Positions 1 through 9,933 of a stretch of 64,000 bases of DNA are shown piece by piece; the first letter of the stretch is position 1, and each line of letters starts with the position of its first letter. Below the pieces are notes generated by a model. It did not search any database. It was not told where the DNA came from and saw only the letters and a program-made list of their open reading frames with translations. The DNA comes from Inia geoffrensis (taxonomy: Eukaryota; Chordata; Mammalia; Artiodactyla; Iniidae), in contig CM070899.1 of the NCBI GenBank assembly GCA_036417435.1, positions 156,679,494-156,743,493 on the forward strand, in the 5' to 3' direction. The translations under genes were made by a program, and so were the position numbers.

Positions 1-39
1 TTCCACATTCATGATCTCTTTGACCACCCTCCCCTCACA

Positions 40-205
40 CTTCTGCAAGGGAAGATTTATTATCCTAATTTTACAGATACAGAGTCTGAAGTTCAGACAT
101 ATTAAGTAATTTTGCCCAAGAGCACACGTTTGTAAGTGGTATAGCTTTGATTCAAACTCTGTTCCTCTGAGCCCAAGTTCAGAGCTCTTTCACAGTGAGA
201 ATTCT
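40..205 (-). mobile_element. MIR SINE relic
   Basis: The antisense MIR core is visible: a TTTTACAGAT stretch, then GCCCAAGAGCACAC, then GTAAGTGGTA, matching the usual 'cccattttacagatgag ... cccaaggtcacac ... agtaagtggca' order. Heavily diverged, ends uncertain. Confidence 0.7.
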
Positions 206-227
206 GCTCGGACACATCTCCTGACTA

Positions 228-437
228 GTGCAGCCGGGAGTGGAGTTTAAGAACACAGCTCTACCATTCGGTGGTTGTATAAACTGGGCCAAGTTACTCA
301 GCCTCTCTTGCCTCAGTTTTCTTATCTGTAAAATGGGGATAATCACAGACACATTTGTGGTGTGCTATAACAATAAAATAACTCAGGTAGAGCTCCTAGC
401 ACAGGGCCTTGGCACATGGAAAACGCTCAATAAATGT
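228..437 (+). mobile_element. MIR SINE relic, sense
   Basis: Sense MIR order is kept: GGCCAAGTTACTCAGCCTCT, then CTGTAAAATGGGGATAATCA, then a 'gcacatgg...gctcaataaatgtt' 3' end. Together with the antisense MIR just upstream it fills the first 440 bases. Confidence 0.85.
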
Positions 438-479
438 TAAAATTTGAAGAAGTTTTGGTACACCTTTCCAAATCCAGGA

Positions 480-868
480 CGCCACCCCGTTCAGCTGTAG
501 TATTTGCGGAAGCGTGGGGGCTATCTTTATACTCCGCCTCTTCCTTCTACAGACACGGGAAGCAGTTAGAAGCGGATCAGAAACTGAGTTCCACGCTTGC
601 TCTTGCGATTCGAAAATCCTTTCTCCCAGCTCTAGGGGCGGGGTTAGGTAGTCACCCTCAGAGGCGAGCCGCGGTGGCCTGGGGCAAAGGAGACAGGATG
701 CCCTGTGCTCACCGGGCGCCGCGCGCAGCCCTTTTGGGCTCTGTCCGAGGTGCTGAACGCCGCGGGCTTCGGGCGCGCGGGCAGTGCGTGAGGGCGTCCA
801 CTGTTGTCAGTGTCTGTGTGCATCTTCGTGGAGAAGGCAGAGCACGGGGGTCAGGTGAAAGCAGGACG
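480..868 (+). promoter_or_regulatory. CpG-rich block, candidate promoter and first exon
   Basis: This block is much richer in CG dinucleotides than the flanks and free of recognised repeats. It contains a GC box (GGGGCGGGG near 638-646) and runs such as GCCGCGCGCAG. It ends at a near-consensus splice donor, GGACG|GTAAGT, with the exon edge at 868. An open frame runs through it (434-985) but resembles no protein I know and continues past the donor, so I do not call it coding. It could be a promoter with a noncoding first exon or a chance CpG island. Known: CpG islands often mark promoters. Inferred: transcription on the plus strand. Confidence 0.4.
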
Positions 869-1240
869 GTAAGTGCTTCTCCCATCATTTCTCTAAAATG
901 CTTAGATTCATATTCTTTACCATTTCTCGCACATTTTCAGGCTCATAGCCTCTCACCTCCCGTTCATCATAGGTTTCTGCAATAATGTGGACTTTGCTCC
1001 CCCTTCAGTCCCTGCAGATATTCAGACGCCTGTCTCCAGCCCCGATCCACAACGATTTCCTACAAAAATTCATCCCCCTATGCATCTCATCCCCACGCGT
1101 CAGTGCAAAAATTTTTTAAAAAGGAATTTTTTTTTAACCATCTTTCACTCCTGTCTCCCACAATTTCCTGTGATAAAAGCAGACTCTCTCCTACCAACCT
1201 CCCACTCATGCATGTGGCTAAACTGTGCAGACTTACTTCT
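869..1240. other. Non-repetitive interval
   Basis: AT-rich DNA between the two CpG-rich blocks. If the donor at 868/869 is used this would be intron. No repeat, exon or motif recognised. Confidence 0.4.
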
Positions 1241-1870
1241 TAGGAGCTGAAGGTCCCACCCAGGTGACCAGTGGAGACCCCGGGAGTGCGCTTACCTGGT
1301 GGGGACGCTCACCAAGCGAGGCCACCTGGGTCCTGGTCACGGGTCGTGTCATTACTCCAAAAGCAAAGTCAGAGGGCGCCCCGCACCCCTGCCTGAGGCT
1401 GTGGGTTGGCTTGCCAGGCTGAACCAGCGCCGCGAGCTGGGGTTACCTGGGGCCTCGCGGGTCCTGTTGAGTGACTTGCCCAGAACTTCTTTAAGGTTTA
1501 TAAATAAAACTTCTGCGTCAGTTCCTTCAATCCACTCCTTGTTCCTCCAAGTTGCAGTGGGAACAAGGGAGGTTTTTTTTTTTTAAAGAGAAAGAAAGAA
1601 GCATGAAAGAAAGATAAGAACTGTCCGCCGTTGTGGTTAGCAGATCTCCTGCGCAACCCCGGCCTTCCAGCTCTTTCTTCGGCTCTACTGGCTGCCGAGG
1701 CTCTGCTGCCCGCTGGCGCCTGAGAGCATCTCTCCAGCCGCGACGCGAGCGGTTTGTGTGGGTGTGTGTGCTGGGGAGGAAGGAGGAAGGAGGGGGCAGC
1801 GGGCGTGGGGATGTGCCTACCTGCAGCTGCGGGCAGAGGCGCCGGCCACCCCGCCCCCTCATCTCCAGCT
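1240..1870 (-). promoter_or_regulatory. Second CpG-rich block with minus-strand donor-like sites
   Basis: GC-rich, repeat-free DNA. On the minus strand it has two donor-like sites: ACCAG|GTAAGC (exon edge 1296) and CTGCAG|GTAGGC (exon edge 1821). A G-rich stretch at 1773-1810 has four G-runs of three or more. With the plus-strand donor at 868 the arrangement resembles a bidirectional promoter, but no TATA box, initiator or coding exon is evident. An open frame on the minus strand (1498-1995) resembles nothing I know. Confidence 0.35.
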
Positions 1871-2290
1871 CTTGAGGGATTAGACTCGCTTATCAACTTA
1901 ACTTGAGCCTCTAAGAGCCCCAGAGGGTGGGTGCAGATGGGACACGGCGACCCTTGGATCAGGCGAAGTGAGGGGACGCTCCCAAAGTCTGACACTGCAG
2001 ATCCCAGACCAGGGTAGGGATCTGAACTCCTGTCTCCTTTCCTCTTTCCGCGGCTCTGCCTTCCTTCATAAAACGCCCTCGGATCTCAGGATGTCTGTCC
2101 ACAGTGTGGGAAGGAGAGGGAGAGAAGAGAGGGCGAGTGAGACTGTAAGACCTGGGAGGAATCTGATTATCACAGACAAACCACTGGATTCCATTCCAAC
2201 TCCATTCTTTAGCCCACCTCCTGCTTGTTCCTAGGACTTCCCGGGGAGCCATTCACCAACAATATTTGCTCCCTTTCTAATAGAAGTAAT
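1871..2290. other. Non-repetitive interval
   Basis: Moderate GC, no recognised repeat. Overlapping open frames on both strands carry no family signature. Confidence 0.4.
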
Positions 2291-3413
2291 TCGTGGCTTG
2301 TATAGAATTCAAAGCACGTGGCATTATATTTAGAAAGCAGCTGCCCCCCCTCCGCCTAGCTGGTCACCTTCCATTATTAGTCCCATTCCCCCGAGGTAAC
2401 CTGCATTTTCAAACCACACACCCACTGATATATATTATCTATCTATATCTATATCTGTCTATCTATACACACACACAAAATTCTATTTTTCCTTTACAAA
2501 AAAGGTCCTACTTCTTGAGTCAATTTTAGTCATTTACATTTTCCTAGAAAATTGTCCACCTCACAATTTCAAGTTCACAGGCACAAAGTTACAACTAGTA
2601 TTACCTTATAGTGTTTGCTTTTCTCTGAAATTATACCCCCTTTTCATTCTTAATATTGTTGATTTGTATTTTCTCCCTCCCCATGCCAATTTTTTTTTTT
2701 TTACCAAACTTGCCAGAGGGTTATCGATTGTATCGATCTTAAAAATATAAATAGTGTTCTGTAATTTGCCTTTGTCACTTAATGTTTCCATAGTGTTACC
2801 TATGGAAATGTTTTCATGTGGCACCCATTATTTGTTAAGTACTGAATAATATTGGGGGGGGGTCTTTCTCTGTAAAGCAGTTACAAGGTTTTGTGTACTC
2901 AAATCTGTAAGTCTTATCTTTCATGGCTTCTAGATTTCCTACCTTGCTTAAGGAGACCCAGAATCACAAGAATAATTGCTTAAATGTTCTAGTAACTTAG
3001 AACTTTTTTGTCATTGTTGTTGTTGATGATGATATTGTTGGTTAGATTATCAATTCATCTGGAAATTAGATTTATGGATAAGGTAGGGCAAGGATTTGAT
3101 GAAGGCGAGAAGCCAGCTGTCCCAGCACCAAATCTGAATAGTCCCTCATCTTACTGATTCAAGATGCCACCCTTAATTATACCACATATATATTCCCCCA
3201 ACAAACTTTATGTGGTCAATGTATGTTCTTTTATTAAAATACACTGTTGGATTGGAATTCTTTATTTACTTTAGAGCTTTTAGGCGGCATCTATATTAAT
3301 AAATAAAATTATTTTTTTTCCTTTTTAGGGGATGGTGAGGTTCTCATTCAAATTTGATACAAGGTTATGCTAACTTCCTAGGATGATTTCGAAAGCATCC
3401 TGGTTTTTTCCTA
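2290..3413 (-). mobile_element. Old L1M LINE fragment, antisense
   Basis: Stretches recall antisense L1M: CATTCCCCCGAGGTAACCTG, 'ttcatggcttctagatttcctacc', 'caattcatctggaaattaga' and 'ccagctgtcccagcacca'. Strongly diverged, so subfamily is not assigned. A TATC/TATA-type simple repeat lies at about 2428-2478. Confidence 0.6.
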
Positions 3414-3427
3414 CACACTGGTATTTT

Positions 3428-3635
3428 GTGTGTGTGTGTGTGTGTGGTATGTGGGCCTCTCACTGTTGTAGCCTCTCCCGTTGCGGAGCACAGCCTCCAG
3501 ACACGCAGACTCAGCAGCCATGGCTCACAGGCCCAGCCGCTCCGCGGCATGTGGGATCTTCCTGGACCGGGGCACGAACCCGTGTCCCCTGCATCGGCAG
3601 GCGGACTCTCAACCACTGTGCCACCAGGGAAGCCC
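3428..3635 (-). mobile_element. CHR-2-like SINE with a (CA)n tail
   Basis: A near full-length tRNA-derived SINE in antisense, ending ACCAGGGAAGCCC on the plus strand. The pol III B-box region reads GGTTCGTGCCCC on its sense strand. A perfect 14-bp TSD, CACACTGGTATTTT, lies at 3414-3427 and 3636-3649. Its 3' tail is an alternating GT/CA run (3428-3446) instead of poly(A). Three antisense frames are open through it; these are SINE sequence, not genes. Confidence 0.95.
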
Positions 3636-3649
3636 CACACTGGTATTTT

Positions 3650-4100
3650 TAAATTATCAAGATATCTATCTGCTCATTGATGATTTAAAGAATGCATCTA
3701 CAAAACAATCTGGACTTGATGGATTTTAGAAGGCTAGATCTTTAATTATTCTGTCCGAAGTTATTGGTAAGTAATGAAGTATTCATTTTCTGATTCTTCT
3801 TCAGTCAATTTTGGGTCATTTATCTTTGCTTAGAAAATAAGTCCGTCTCATTTACATTTTCAAATTTATTGCCATAAATTTACAAATAGAACTCCTTTAT
3901 AATTTTTCATCTCCTCTGAATCTGTTCTTATATCCCCTTTTTCATTCCTGATACTTCATTCCTGCTTTCCCCCTGTTATTTTTGGTGTTTATAGCTAATG
4001 TTATTTTGCTGTGGTCAAATTATATGATCTACGTAATTTCCACTCTGTGGCCTATGAAATGACCAATTAAAAATACGCAAAGAGCATTTTTCCCTCATAC
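3650..4100 (-). mobile_element. Old L1M fragment, antisense, continued
   Basis: Continues the antisense L1 split by the SINE. Diagnostic runs: 'ttcttcagtcaattttgg', 'ttttcaaatttattgccataaa' and 'ccccctttttcattcctgata'-like sequence near 3935-3955, all typical of antisense L1 ORF2. Confidence 0.65.
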
Positions 4101-4204
4101 TCAAGGAAGAAAAAAATGTACTTTCTGTGTTTTTGGATACAAAAAACACAAACCCACCTGTAGAGTTAACTGCACATTACTACTCTCTATATCTTTATCT
4201 TGTA

Positions 4205-4475
4205 CTGCAAGGCAGTAAAGCATGTTGGTTACGAGCGCAGGCTCTGAAGTCAGACTACCTGGACTTAAATCCTCACTCAGCCACCTACCTGCCATGGGAT
4301 CCCTGGTGAACCACTAAACCGCCCTGTGCCTCAGTTTTCACCTCCGTAAAACTGAGTTCATAATAGTATCTACTTCATAGGATGGGGACCAGAGACAGCT
4401 GAGTTAATACATGTTCAATGTTTAGTGCAGTTCCTGGTAGGGAGTAAGCACTATATATGTCTTAGCTATGTTTGT
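4205..4475 (+). mobile_element. MIR SINE, nearly full length
   Basis: Full MIR order: GGTTACGAGCGCAGGCTCTG (tRNA-like head), 'gaagtcagactacctgga', 'tgtgcctcagttttcacctcc', 'gagttaatacatgt' and 'agtaagcacta'. Confidence 0.88.
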
Positions 4476-4519
4476 CTACCTGATCTATTAATGTTTAAAT
4501 TAAACTGTTAAAGTCTCCC

Positions 4520-4650
4520 AGGATGCTTGAATTCATTCATTCAGGAAAAATTTACTGAGTTGAAGCTATATGATGTGATCTGCTTTCCGTTACATGCTGG
4601 AGAGTCAGCTGTGAACAGGAAAGACAAGTTTTCTCCCTTTGTGGAGGAAC
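4520..4650 (-). mobile_element. L2 LINE 3' end, antisense
   Basis: Starts 'ttcattcattcagg..aatttactgag' and continues 'gctgtgaacaggaaagacaa', the antisense of the L2 3' end. Confidence 0.6.
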
Positions 4651-4676
4651 CTTCTAAAGACTGAGATTTGTCAGTA

Positions 4677-4678
<2 letters not shown>

Positions 4679-4717
<39 letters not shown>

Positions 4718-4722
4718 TGTGT
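4679..4722. repeat. (TG)n microsatellite
   Basis: About 19 uninterrupted TG units followed by GGTGTGT. It lies between an L2 relic and a MITE, with no retroposon tail attached. Confidence 0.97.
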
Positions 4723-4870
4723 ATCAGGGCTCTGCCATCCATTTCATACAAGACAATGTGAAACAAAGGCCTTTTGCAACCTATTCCAAGTCTGCCTTCT
4801 GGTGGTATCTCAGCCACATTCCCAGAGATGCACCTTATATGCTAGACTCACATGATTAATAACAACACAA

Positions 4871-5194
4871 CAAGTCCCCTACATACAAACGAGCTCCATT
4901 CCGAGAGCGCATTCGTAAGTCCAGTTTGCTCGTAAGTCCAATAAAGTTAGCCTAGGTACCCAATTAACACAATCAGCTATATACTGCTGCTCCTGTTTTC
5001 GCTTCGGGACATCCACTGTCCTCTATACAGCACTGTACAGTAAAGTACACAAAAGCACAACCACTTGTAGGGGATGCACACACGTGACAATGTACTCCAG
5101 ACTCGTGAATTAACTTACGTGATTGGACATGAGAATACACGTTCACATCTTTTAAAGTTTGCAACTTGAAGGTTCGTATGTAGGGGACTTACTG
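4871..5194. mobile_element. Tigger/pogo-like MITE
   Basis: Terminal inverted repeats are plain: CAAGTCCCCTACATACAAAC at 4871-4890 against the reverse complement of GTTCGTATGTAGGGGACTT at 5172-5190. TA follows the 3' TIR (5195-5196), fitting a Tc1/mariner-type target. The inside (about 320 bp) has no transposase frame, so it is non-autonomous. The family looks like one I recall from cetartiodactyl genomes but cannot name. Confidence 0.8.
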
Positions 5195-5224
5195 TAATAA
5201 TTATCTCTTAAAATAATAATTGCT

Positions 5225-5465
5225 GGGACTTCCCTTGTGGTGCAGTGGTTAAGAATCCACCTGCCAATGCAGGGGACACGGGTTCGAGCCCTGGTCCGGG
5301 AAGATTCCACATGCCACGGAGCAACTAAGCCTGTGAGCCACAGCTACTGAGCCTGCAAGCCTAGAGCCCATGCTCCGCAACAAGAGAAGCCCTGCTCACC
5401 GCAACTAGAGAAAGCCCGTGTGCAACAGCGAAGACCCAACGCAGCCAAAGAAATAAATTTATAAA
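5225..5465 (+). mobile_element. CHR-type SINE, long form
   Basis: Starts GGGACTTCCCTTGTGGTGCA and keeps the canonical B box GGTTCGAGCCC. The tail reads 'cgaagacccaacgcagccaaagaaataaa'-like sequence. A short putative TSD around AATTGCT lies near 5216-5222 and 5470-5478. Confidence 0.93.
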
Positions 5466-5810
5466 ATAGCAATTGCTAATAATAGCAATAAATGTTTTTG
5501 AATGCTTAATATTGTCAATGTCCTCTAATCAAAGACCTCCAGGAACACACCTGTAGTTGAACAAGTTGGATTGATATTACCTGTTGCAGCAAGGGGGAAA
5601 GCACACCATGGAAAAGCATGGAGCATCTCAGTAAGAAGGTGTTAGAAAGAACGTGTTATAGAATTCGGGCTTTGGTTGGGAGATTTGGGGAGAGTTCCCT
5701 CCACTCTTAACAGAAGAGAATCACATTAGATGGTATTCTGACACCACAAAGAAAATTATAAAGTGATCTTTGGTGCCTTAGTTCCCTGTGCACTCTGGGT
5801 TTCTTGTTGT
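5466..5810. other. Unassigned interval
   Basis: No recognised repeat, exon or motif. Confidence 0.4.
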
Positions 5811-5814
5811 TGTT

Positions 5815-6190
5815 TGTCTTTTATTGATATAATTATATCATTATGTTATAGCATTATGTTAGTTACAAGTGTATAACATAATGATTCGATACTTGTATAT
5901 ATTGTGAAATAAATGTCTGGTTAACATCGTCACCATACATAGTTACAAGATTTTCTGTGTATGTGGTGAAAACTTTTGAGATTGGCTGTCTCAGCAACTT
6001 TCAAATATACAATAATACAGTGTTATTAACTGTAGTCCCCATGCTGTACATTACATCTCCATGACATTTATTTTATAGCTGGGAGTTTGTATTTTTTAAC
6101 CCCCTTCTCCCATTTCACCCACATCCCCCATGCCCTCCCCACTTCTGGTAACCACCAATCTGGTCTCTGTATCCATGAGTATGCCCTCTC
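5815..6190 (-). mobile_element. Old L1 fragment, antisense
   Basis: Contains 'ttagttacaagtgtataacata', 'cagtgttattaactgtagtccccatgctgtacatta' and 'cttctggtaaccaccaatctg' in pieces, typical of antisense L1M 3' regions. Confidence 0.7.
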
Positions 6191-6194
6191 TTTT

Positions 6195-6529
6195 TGTTTT
6201 TGTTTTTTTAAATTTATTTATATTTTAATTATTTATTTTTGGCTGCATTGGTGAGTGCAGGCTTTCTCTAGTTGCAGCGAGCAGGAGCTACTCTTCGTTG
6301 CAGTGCTCAAGCTTCTCATTGCGGTGGCTTCTCTTGTGGCGGAGCACAGGATCTAGGCGCGCAGGCTTCAGTAGTTGTGGCTCATGGGCTCTAGAGCACA
6401 GGCTCAGTAGTTGTGGCGCGTGGGCTTAGTTGCTTCGCGGCATGTGGTATCTTCTCGGACCAGGGCTCGAACCCGTGTCCCCTGCATTGGCAGCCGGATT
6501 CTTAACCACCATGCCACTAGGGAAGTCCC
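6195..6529 (-). mobile_element. CHR-type SINE, long form
   Basis: Antisense copy ending 'gccactagggaagtccc'. Sense B box is GGTTCGAGCCC. An AT-rich tail occupies 6195-6240. It sits at the end of the L1 fragment. Confidence 0.92.
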
Positions 6530-6699
6530 TGCCCCCTGTTTTTAATCCAAGGAAGTATAGTGTTTATTTCCCATTCTTGAGCAGTTTCCCTGCATAGAGT
6601 ATCTGTTCAATCAGTCATTGTCCATAGGGAAGAGAATGACAGACTCAGAGATGAGCACTGAGCTCTTTCGCTGGAGCTGCTAACAAGGAGCCTTGAGAA

Positions 6700-6830
6700 T
6701 CATTTGATTCCTTGTCACTACACAGTTTGAGAGGCTGAGTTCTAGAATGATGAGGTACTTTCCCAAGATCACACAGCAAATCAATACCAGGACTGACAGG
6801 TCTTGGGAGACCAGCATTGCCGGGATTGGA
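6700..6830 (-). mobile_element. MIR relic
   Basis: Antisense core: TTTCCCAAGATCACACAGCA followed by 'aataccaggactgacaggtct'. Both ends degraded. Confidence 0.7.
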
Positions 6831-6960
6831 TGTGTTCCAGACTACTATAAAATTTGAAATAACTTTTACTGGATTGTTATTACAAATGCGCTACAGGTAT
6901 ATTCTAGAAAATACAGATAAGATACAGACTTATTCTTCCAGTCCTTTTTTTCCACCTCTT

Positions 6961-7294
6961 TTTTTTTTTAAATCATAGTTTTTATCAGGAAGTTATTTTT
7001 TAAATTTTTTATTAATTAATTAATTTATTTTGGGCTGTGTTGGGTCTTCATTTCTGTGCGAGGGCTTTCTCTATTTGTGGCAAGCGGGGGCCACTCTTCG
7101 TCGCGGTGCGCAGGCCTCTCACTATCGCGGACTCTCTTGTTGTGGAGCACAGGCTCCAGACGCGCAGGCTCAGCAGTTGTGGCTCACGGGCCTAGTTGAT
7201 CCGCGGCATGTGGGATCTTCCCAGACCAGGGCTTGAACCCGTGTCCCCTGCATTGGCAGGCAGATTCTCAACCACTGTGCCACGAGGGAAGCCC
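6961..7294 (-). mobile_element. CHR-type SINE, long form
   Basis: Antisense SINE ending CCACGAGGGAAGCCC. A perfect 10-bp TSD, TCCACCTCTT, is at 6951-6960 and 7295-7304. The tail (6961-7029) is AT-rich, including AATTAATTAATTAA. Confidence 0.92.
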
Positions 7295-7329
7295 TCCACC
7301 TCTTAATTTTCTTAAAAAATAGTTTCTTT

Positions 7330-7740
7330 CAAGCATTTTTATGGCACATTTAAATCAGTTAGAAATGCTTTCTGCTGCAAGTAACAGAAAGCTCCATCTA
7401 AACAGAGGGACTTGTTTTCTTACATAACAAAATGTCTGAAGGTGGGCAGTTGCTACTGATGGTTTAGAGGCTCAAAACTTTCAGGACCAGCAGTGATGCT
7501 GGTGGCCCTTCCCTTAAGTGTGCTAGAAGGCCACTGACTGTGGCTCCGGCCATAGCATCCACATTCCAGACAGGAAAACTGGCAAGAGTAGAGATAGACA
7601 CATCTGTCCCTTTTATCAGATGAGCACACCTTCCCCAGTACATGTCACAGCCGACTTCTCCTTGAATCTTTGTTAGAAATCAGTAATATGCAAGAGGTGT
7701 TGGGGAAACAGGAAGCAAGATTGCTATGGTTGGCTTAGAC
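7330..7740. mobile_element. Degraded interspersed repeat, class not determined
   Basis: The run 'gaaatgctttctgctgcaagtaacagaaa' and following 'ctccatctaaacagagggacttg' match a common old mammalian repeat I remember but cannot place in a class. A related stretch may lie at 44360-44780. Confidence 0.35.
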
Positions 7741-8029
7741 CAAGAAATTATGCCTTTCTTTGCTAGGGTCTAATGCCACCCCAACGAAAATAGAATTCTG
7801 TTAGCAAGAAAATAAATAGGAAATGGATAACGTGACCGTAGCAGTGTTTTTTATTGAAAACTTGGAAAATGCAGATGAACAATAAAAAGAGACTATATAC
7901 AATATTTATAATATGTAATATAAGTATAATTTTACAAAGCTAGAATTAAACAGAGTATGCTCTATTTATACTGCATCCTTTCCTTCCTCAAAACATCAGC
8001 TATAAAGCTATCAATTTAGATTACATATT
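7741..8029. other. AT-rich interval, probable L1M debris
   Basis: The piece 'aacttggaaaatgcagatgaacaataaaaag' at 7860 recalls L1M 3' sequence, but alignment by eye is weak. Confidence 0.3.
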
Positions 8030-8420
8030 TTTTCACTCTGAGAACTTATTTCCACATGATTTCATGCTGTTCTTCTGCTTCTTTGTTAATGGCTACATTA
8101 TATTTTGATGTATGCATGAACCATAATTTCTTTACTCAATTCTGCTAAAGATGTGAAGGTTTCACATAGTTTCTCTTTTTTGTAAATAACGTTGCACTGA
8201 AGATCTTTCAGTTAATCTTTTTCAGATTTCAGAATTATTTCCTTAGAGCAAAATATTTGAGATTTTAGACAAAAAGGTATGCAAAATTTTAATATTTTTC
8301 ATACAGATTGCAAATGTGTACTCCAGAAAGATTGTACCAATTTTCATTACCCCTTGCTCATTTTTAAATGCATCATCAACCACACTAGATCTCATTTTTG
8401 TTTTTTTAAGTTTGAATACA
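8030..8420 (-). mobile_element. Old L1M fragment, antisense
   Basis: The order 'ttaatggctacattatattttg', 'accataatttctttact', 'ataacgttgcactgaa' and 'gattgtaccaattttcattac' follows antisense L1M. Confidence 0.65.
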
Positions 8421-8436
8421 AGTCACAGTTAATTTT

Positions 8437-8648
8437 TTTTTTTTTTTTTTTTTTTGTGGTACACGGGCCTCTCACTGTTGTGGCCTCTCCCGTTGCAGAG
8501 CACAAGCTCCAGACGCACAGGCTCAGCGGCCATGACTCACGGGCCCAGCCGCTCCGCGGCATGTGGGATCCTCCCGGACCGGGGCACGAACCCGTGTCCC
8601 CTGCATCGGCAGGAGGACTCTCAACCACTGCACCACCAGGGAAGCCCT
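8437..8648 (-). mobile_element. CHR-2-like SINE
   Basis: Antisense copy with a 20-odd base T run as its tail. TSD ACAGTTAATTTT at 8425-8436 and 8649-8660, perfect. B-box region GGTTCGTGCCCC. Inserted in old L1 sequence. Confidence 0.96.
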
Positions 8649-8660
8649 ACAGTTAATTTT

Positions 8661-9090
8661 ATTTGACCTGCATAGCATTTTGGAATTTTTCAATTAGTTG
8701 CCAACATTTAAAAATGGGAAGATTTCTTATTAAACTTCAGATTTTACTTTTTCTAAAAAAAATTGGAAAATCTGACACTGGGTTTGCTTCCTTGCTTGGC
8801 AAAAATGTCTTGGAGGTGAGTAGTGGATGCCTCTTTAGAAAGGATCTGTCCTCTCTGTTCACAGTAGTCCCTGGTCATCCCACTTCACTCACTCTGAGAC
8901 TTCCTACTCCTGCAGACGCCTTTGTCTTCACGTCCTGGACTAGGTAATCTTCCTGGTCCCTGATGGTTCAAGTTCACTTATTCTCTTAACTCTGTCCAGT
9001 GGAGGTTGTCACATCTATCGGGCTTTTCCCCACAGCTATATTTTCTCTTTCCAAGATTTTGAATCAGTCTTTCTAGTATGCATCTGTTCT
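8661..9090. other. Unassigned interval
   Basis: AT-rich at the start and mixed afterwards. No repeat family or gene feature recognised. Confidence 0.35.
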
Positions 9091-9094
9091 TTTT

Positions 9095-9570
9095 TGTATC
9101 ATTTTTTTAAATTAAAATTTTAATTTTGAGGTAATTGTAGATTCACATGCAGTCGTAAGAAAGAACACACAGAGATCCTGGGTGCCTTTCTGGATCTCAT
9201 TATTAAACAAATGTGCCAGTAGGATCATTTTAAAATGTATCAGGTCATTGTTTTAATTTGTATTTTTTTATTACTAGTCAAGTTGATTTTTTTTTAATGC
9301 TTATTGTCTATCTTTCTGTAAAATTACTCATTATATCTTCTAATCCTTTTTCTGTTGGTGTTTCACAGTTGACTAGAAAATAGACATAAAGTAAATAAAA
9401 TTGTTCATAATTTCCCTATCCACAGATAATCACTATTATTCATCTATCATTCATATGGGTTATATATTTGTTTCTCTCTCTCCCTCTCGCATCTCCCATC
9501 TATCCAACTGTTTATCATTCAATCTATCTATCCACCTACCTAGCTTGTGATTATTTCATTAAAGTTTGAA
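9095..9570 (-). mobile_element. Old L1 fragments, antisense
   Basis: 'ttttgaggtaattgtagattcacatgcag' and 'aatttgtatttttttattactagtcaagttg' correspond to antisense L1M, in two diverged pieces. Confidence 0.55.
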
Positions 9571-9713
9571 CAGCATTGAATTTCAGCAGTGGTTCCACGA
9601 AGGCTGTCCATTAGAATTTACCTGGAGTATTAAAAAAAAAAAATTATCCGTATCTGGGTCCCATTCTCAGAAGTTGTTTCTTGAATGGAGGAGAACACAA
9701 GCATGAATGGTTT

Positions 9714-9921
9714 ATTTTTGTTTTTGTTTTTGTTTTTGCGGTACACGGGCCTCTCACCGTTGTGGCCTCTCCCGTTGCGGAGCACAGGCTCCAGACGCGC
9801 AGGCTCAGCGGCCATGGCTCACGGGCCCAGCCCCTCCGTGGCATGTGGGATCTTCCCGGACCGGGGCACGAACCTGCATTGGCAGGCGGACTCTCAACCA
9901 CTGCACCACCAGGGAAGCCCT
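9714..9921 (-). mobile_element. CHR-2-like SINE, small internal deletion
   Basis: Antisense SINE with a (TTTTTG)n tail. TSD TGAATGGTTT at 9704-9713 and 9924-9933. About 12 bases are missing next to the B box (CACGAACCTGCATTGGCAGG lacks the usual 'cgtgtcccc' section). Confidence 0.95.
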
Positions 9922-9933
9922 CGTGAATGGTTT

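Noticed and set aside
434..985. 183-codon open frame across the CpG-rich block
   Set aside because: Starts in a MIR tail and passes through a strong donor site; no family resemblance. Kept only as candidate promoter or noncoding exon.
5225..5300. tRNA gene
   Set aside because: The A and B boxes belong to a SINE head; no tRNA cloverleaf with anticodon arm and acceptor stem can be formed. The same holds for all other CHR copies.
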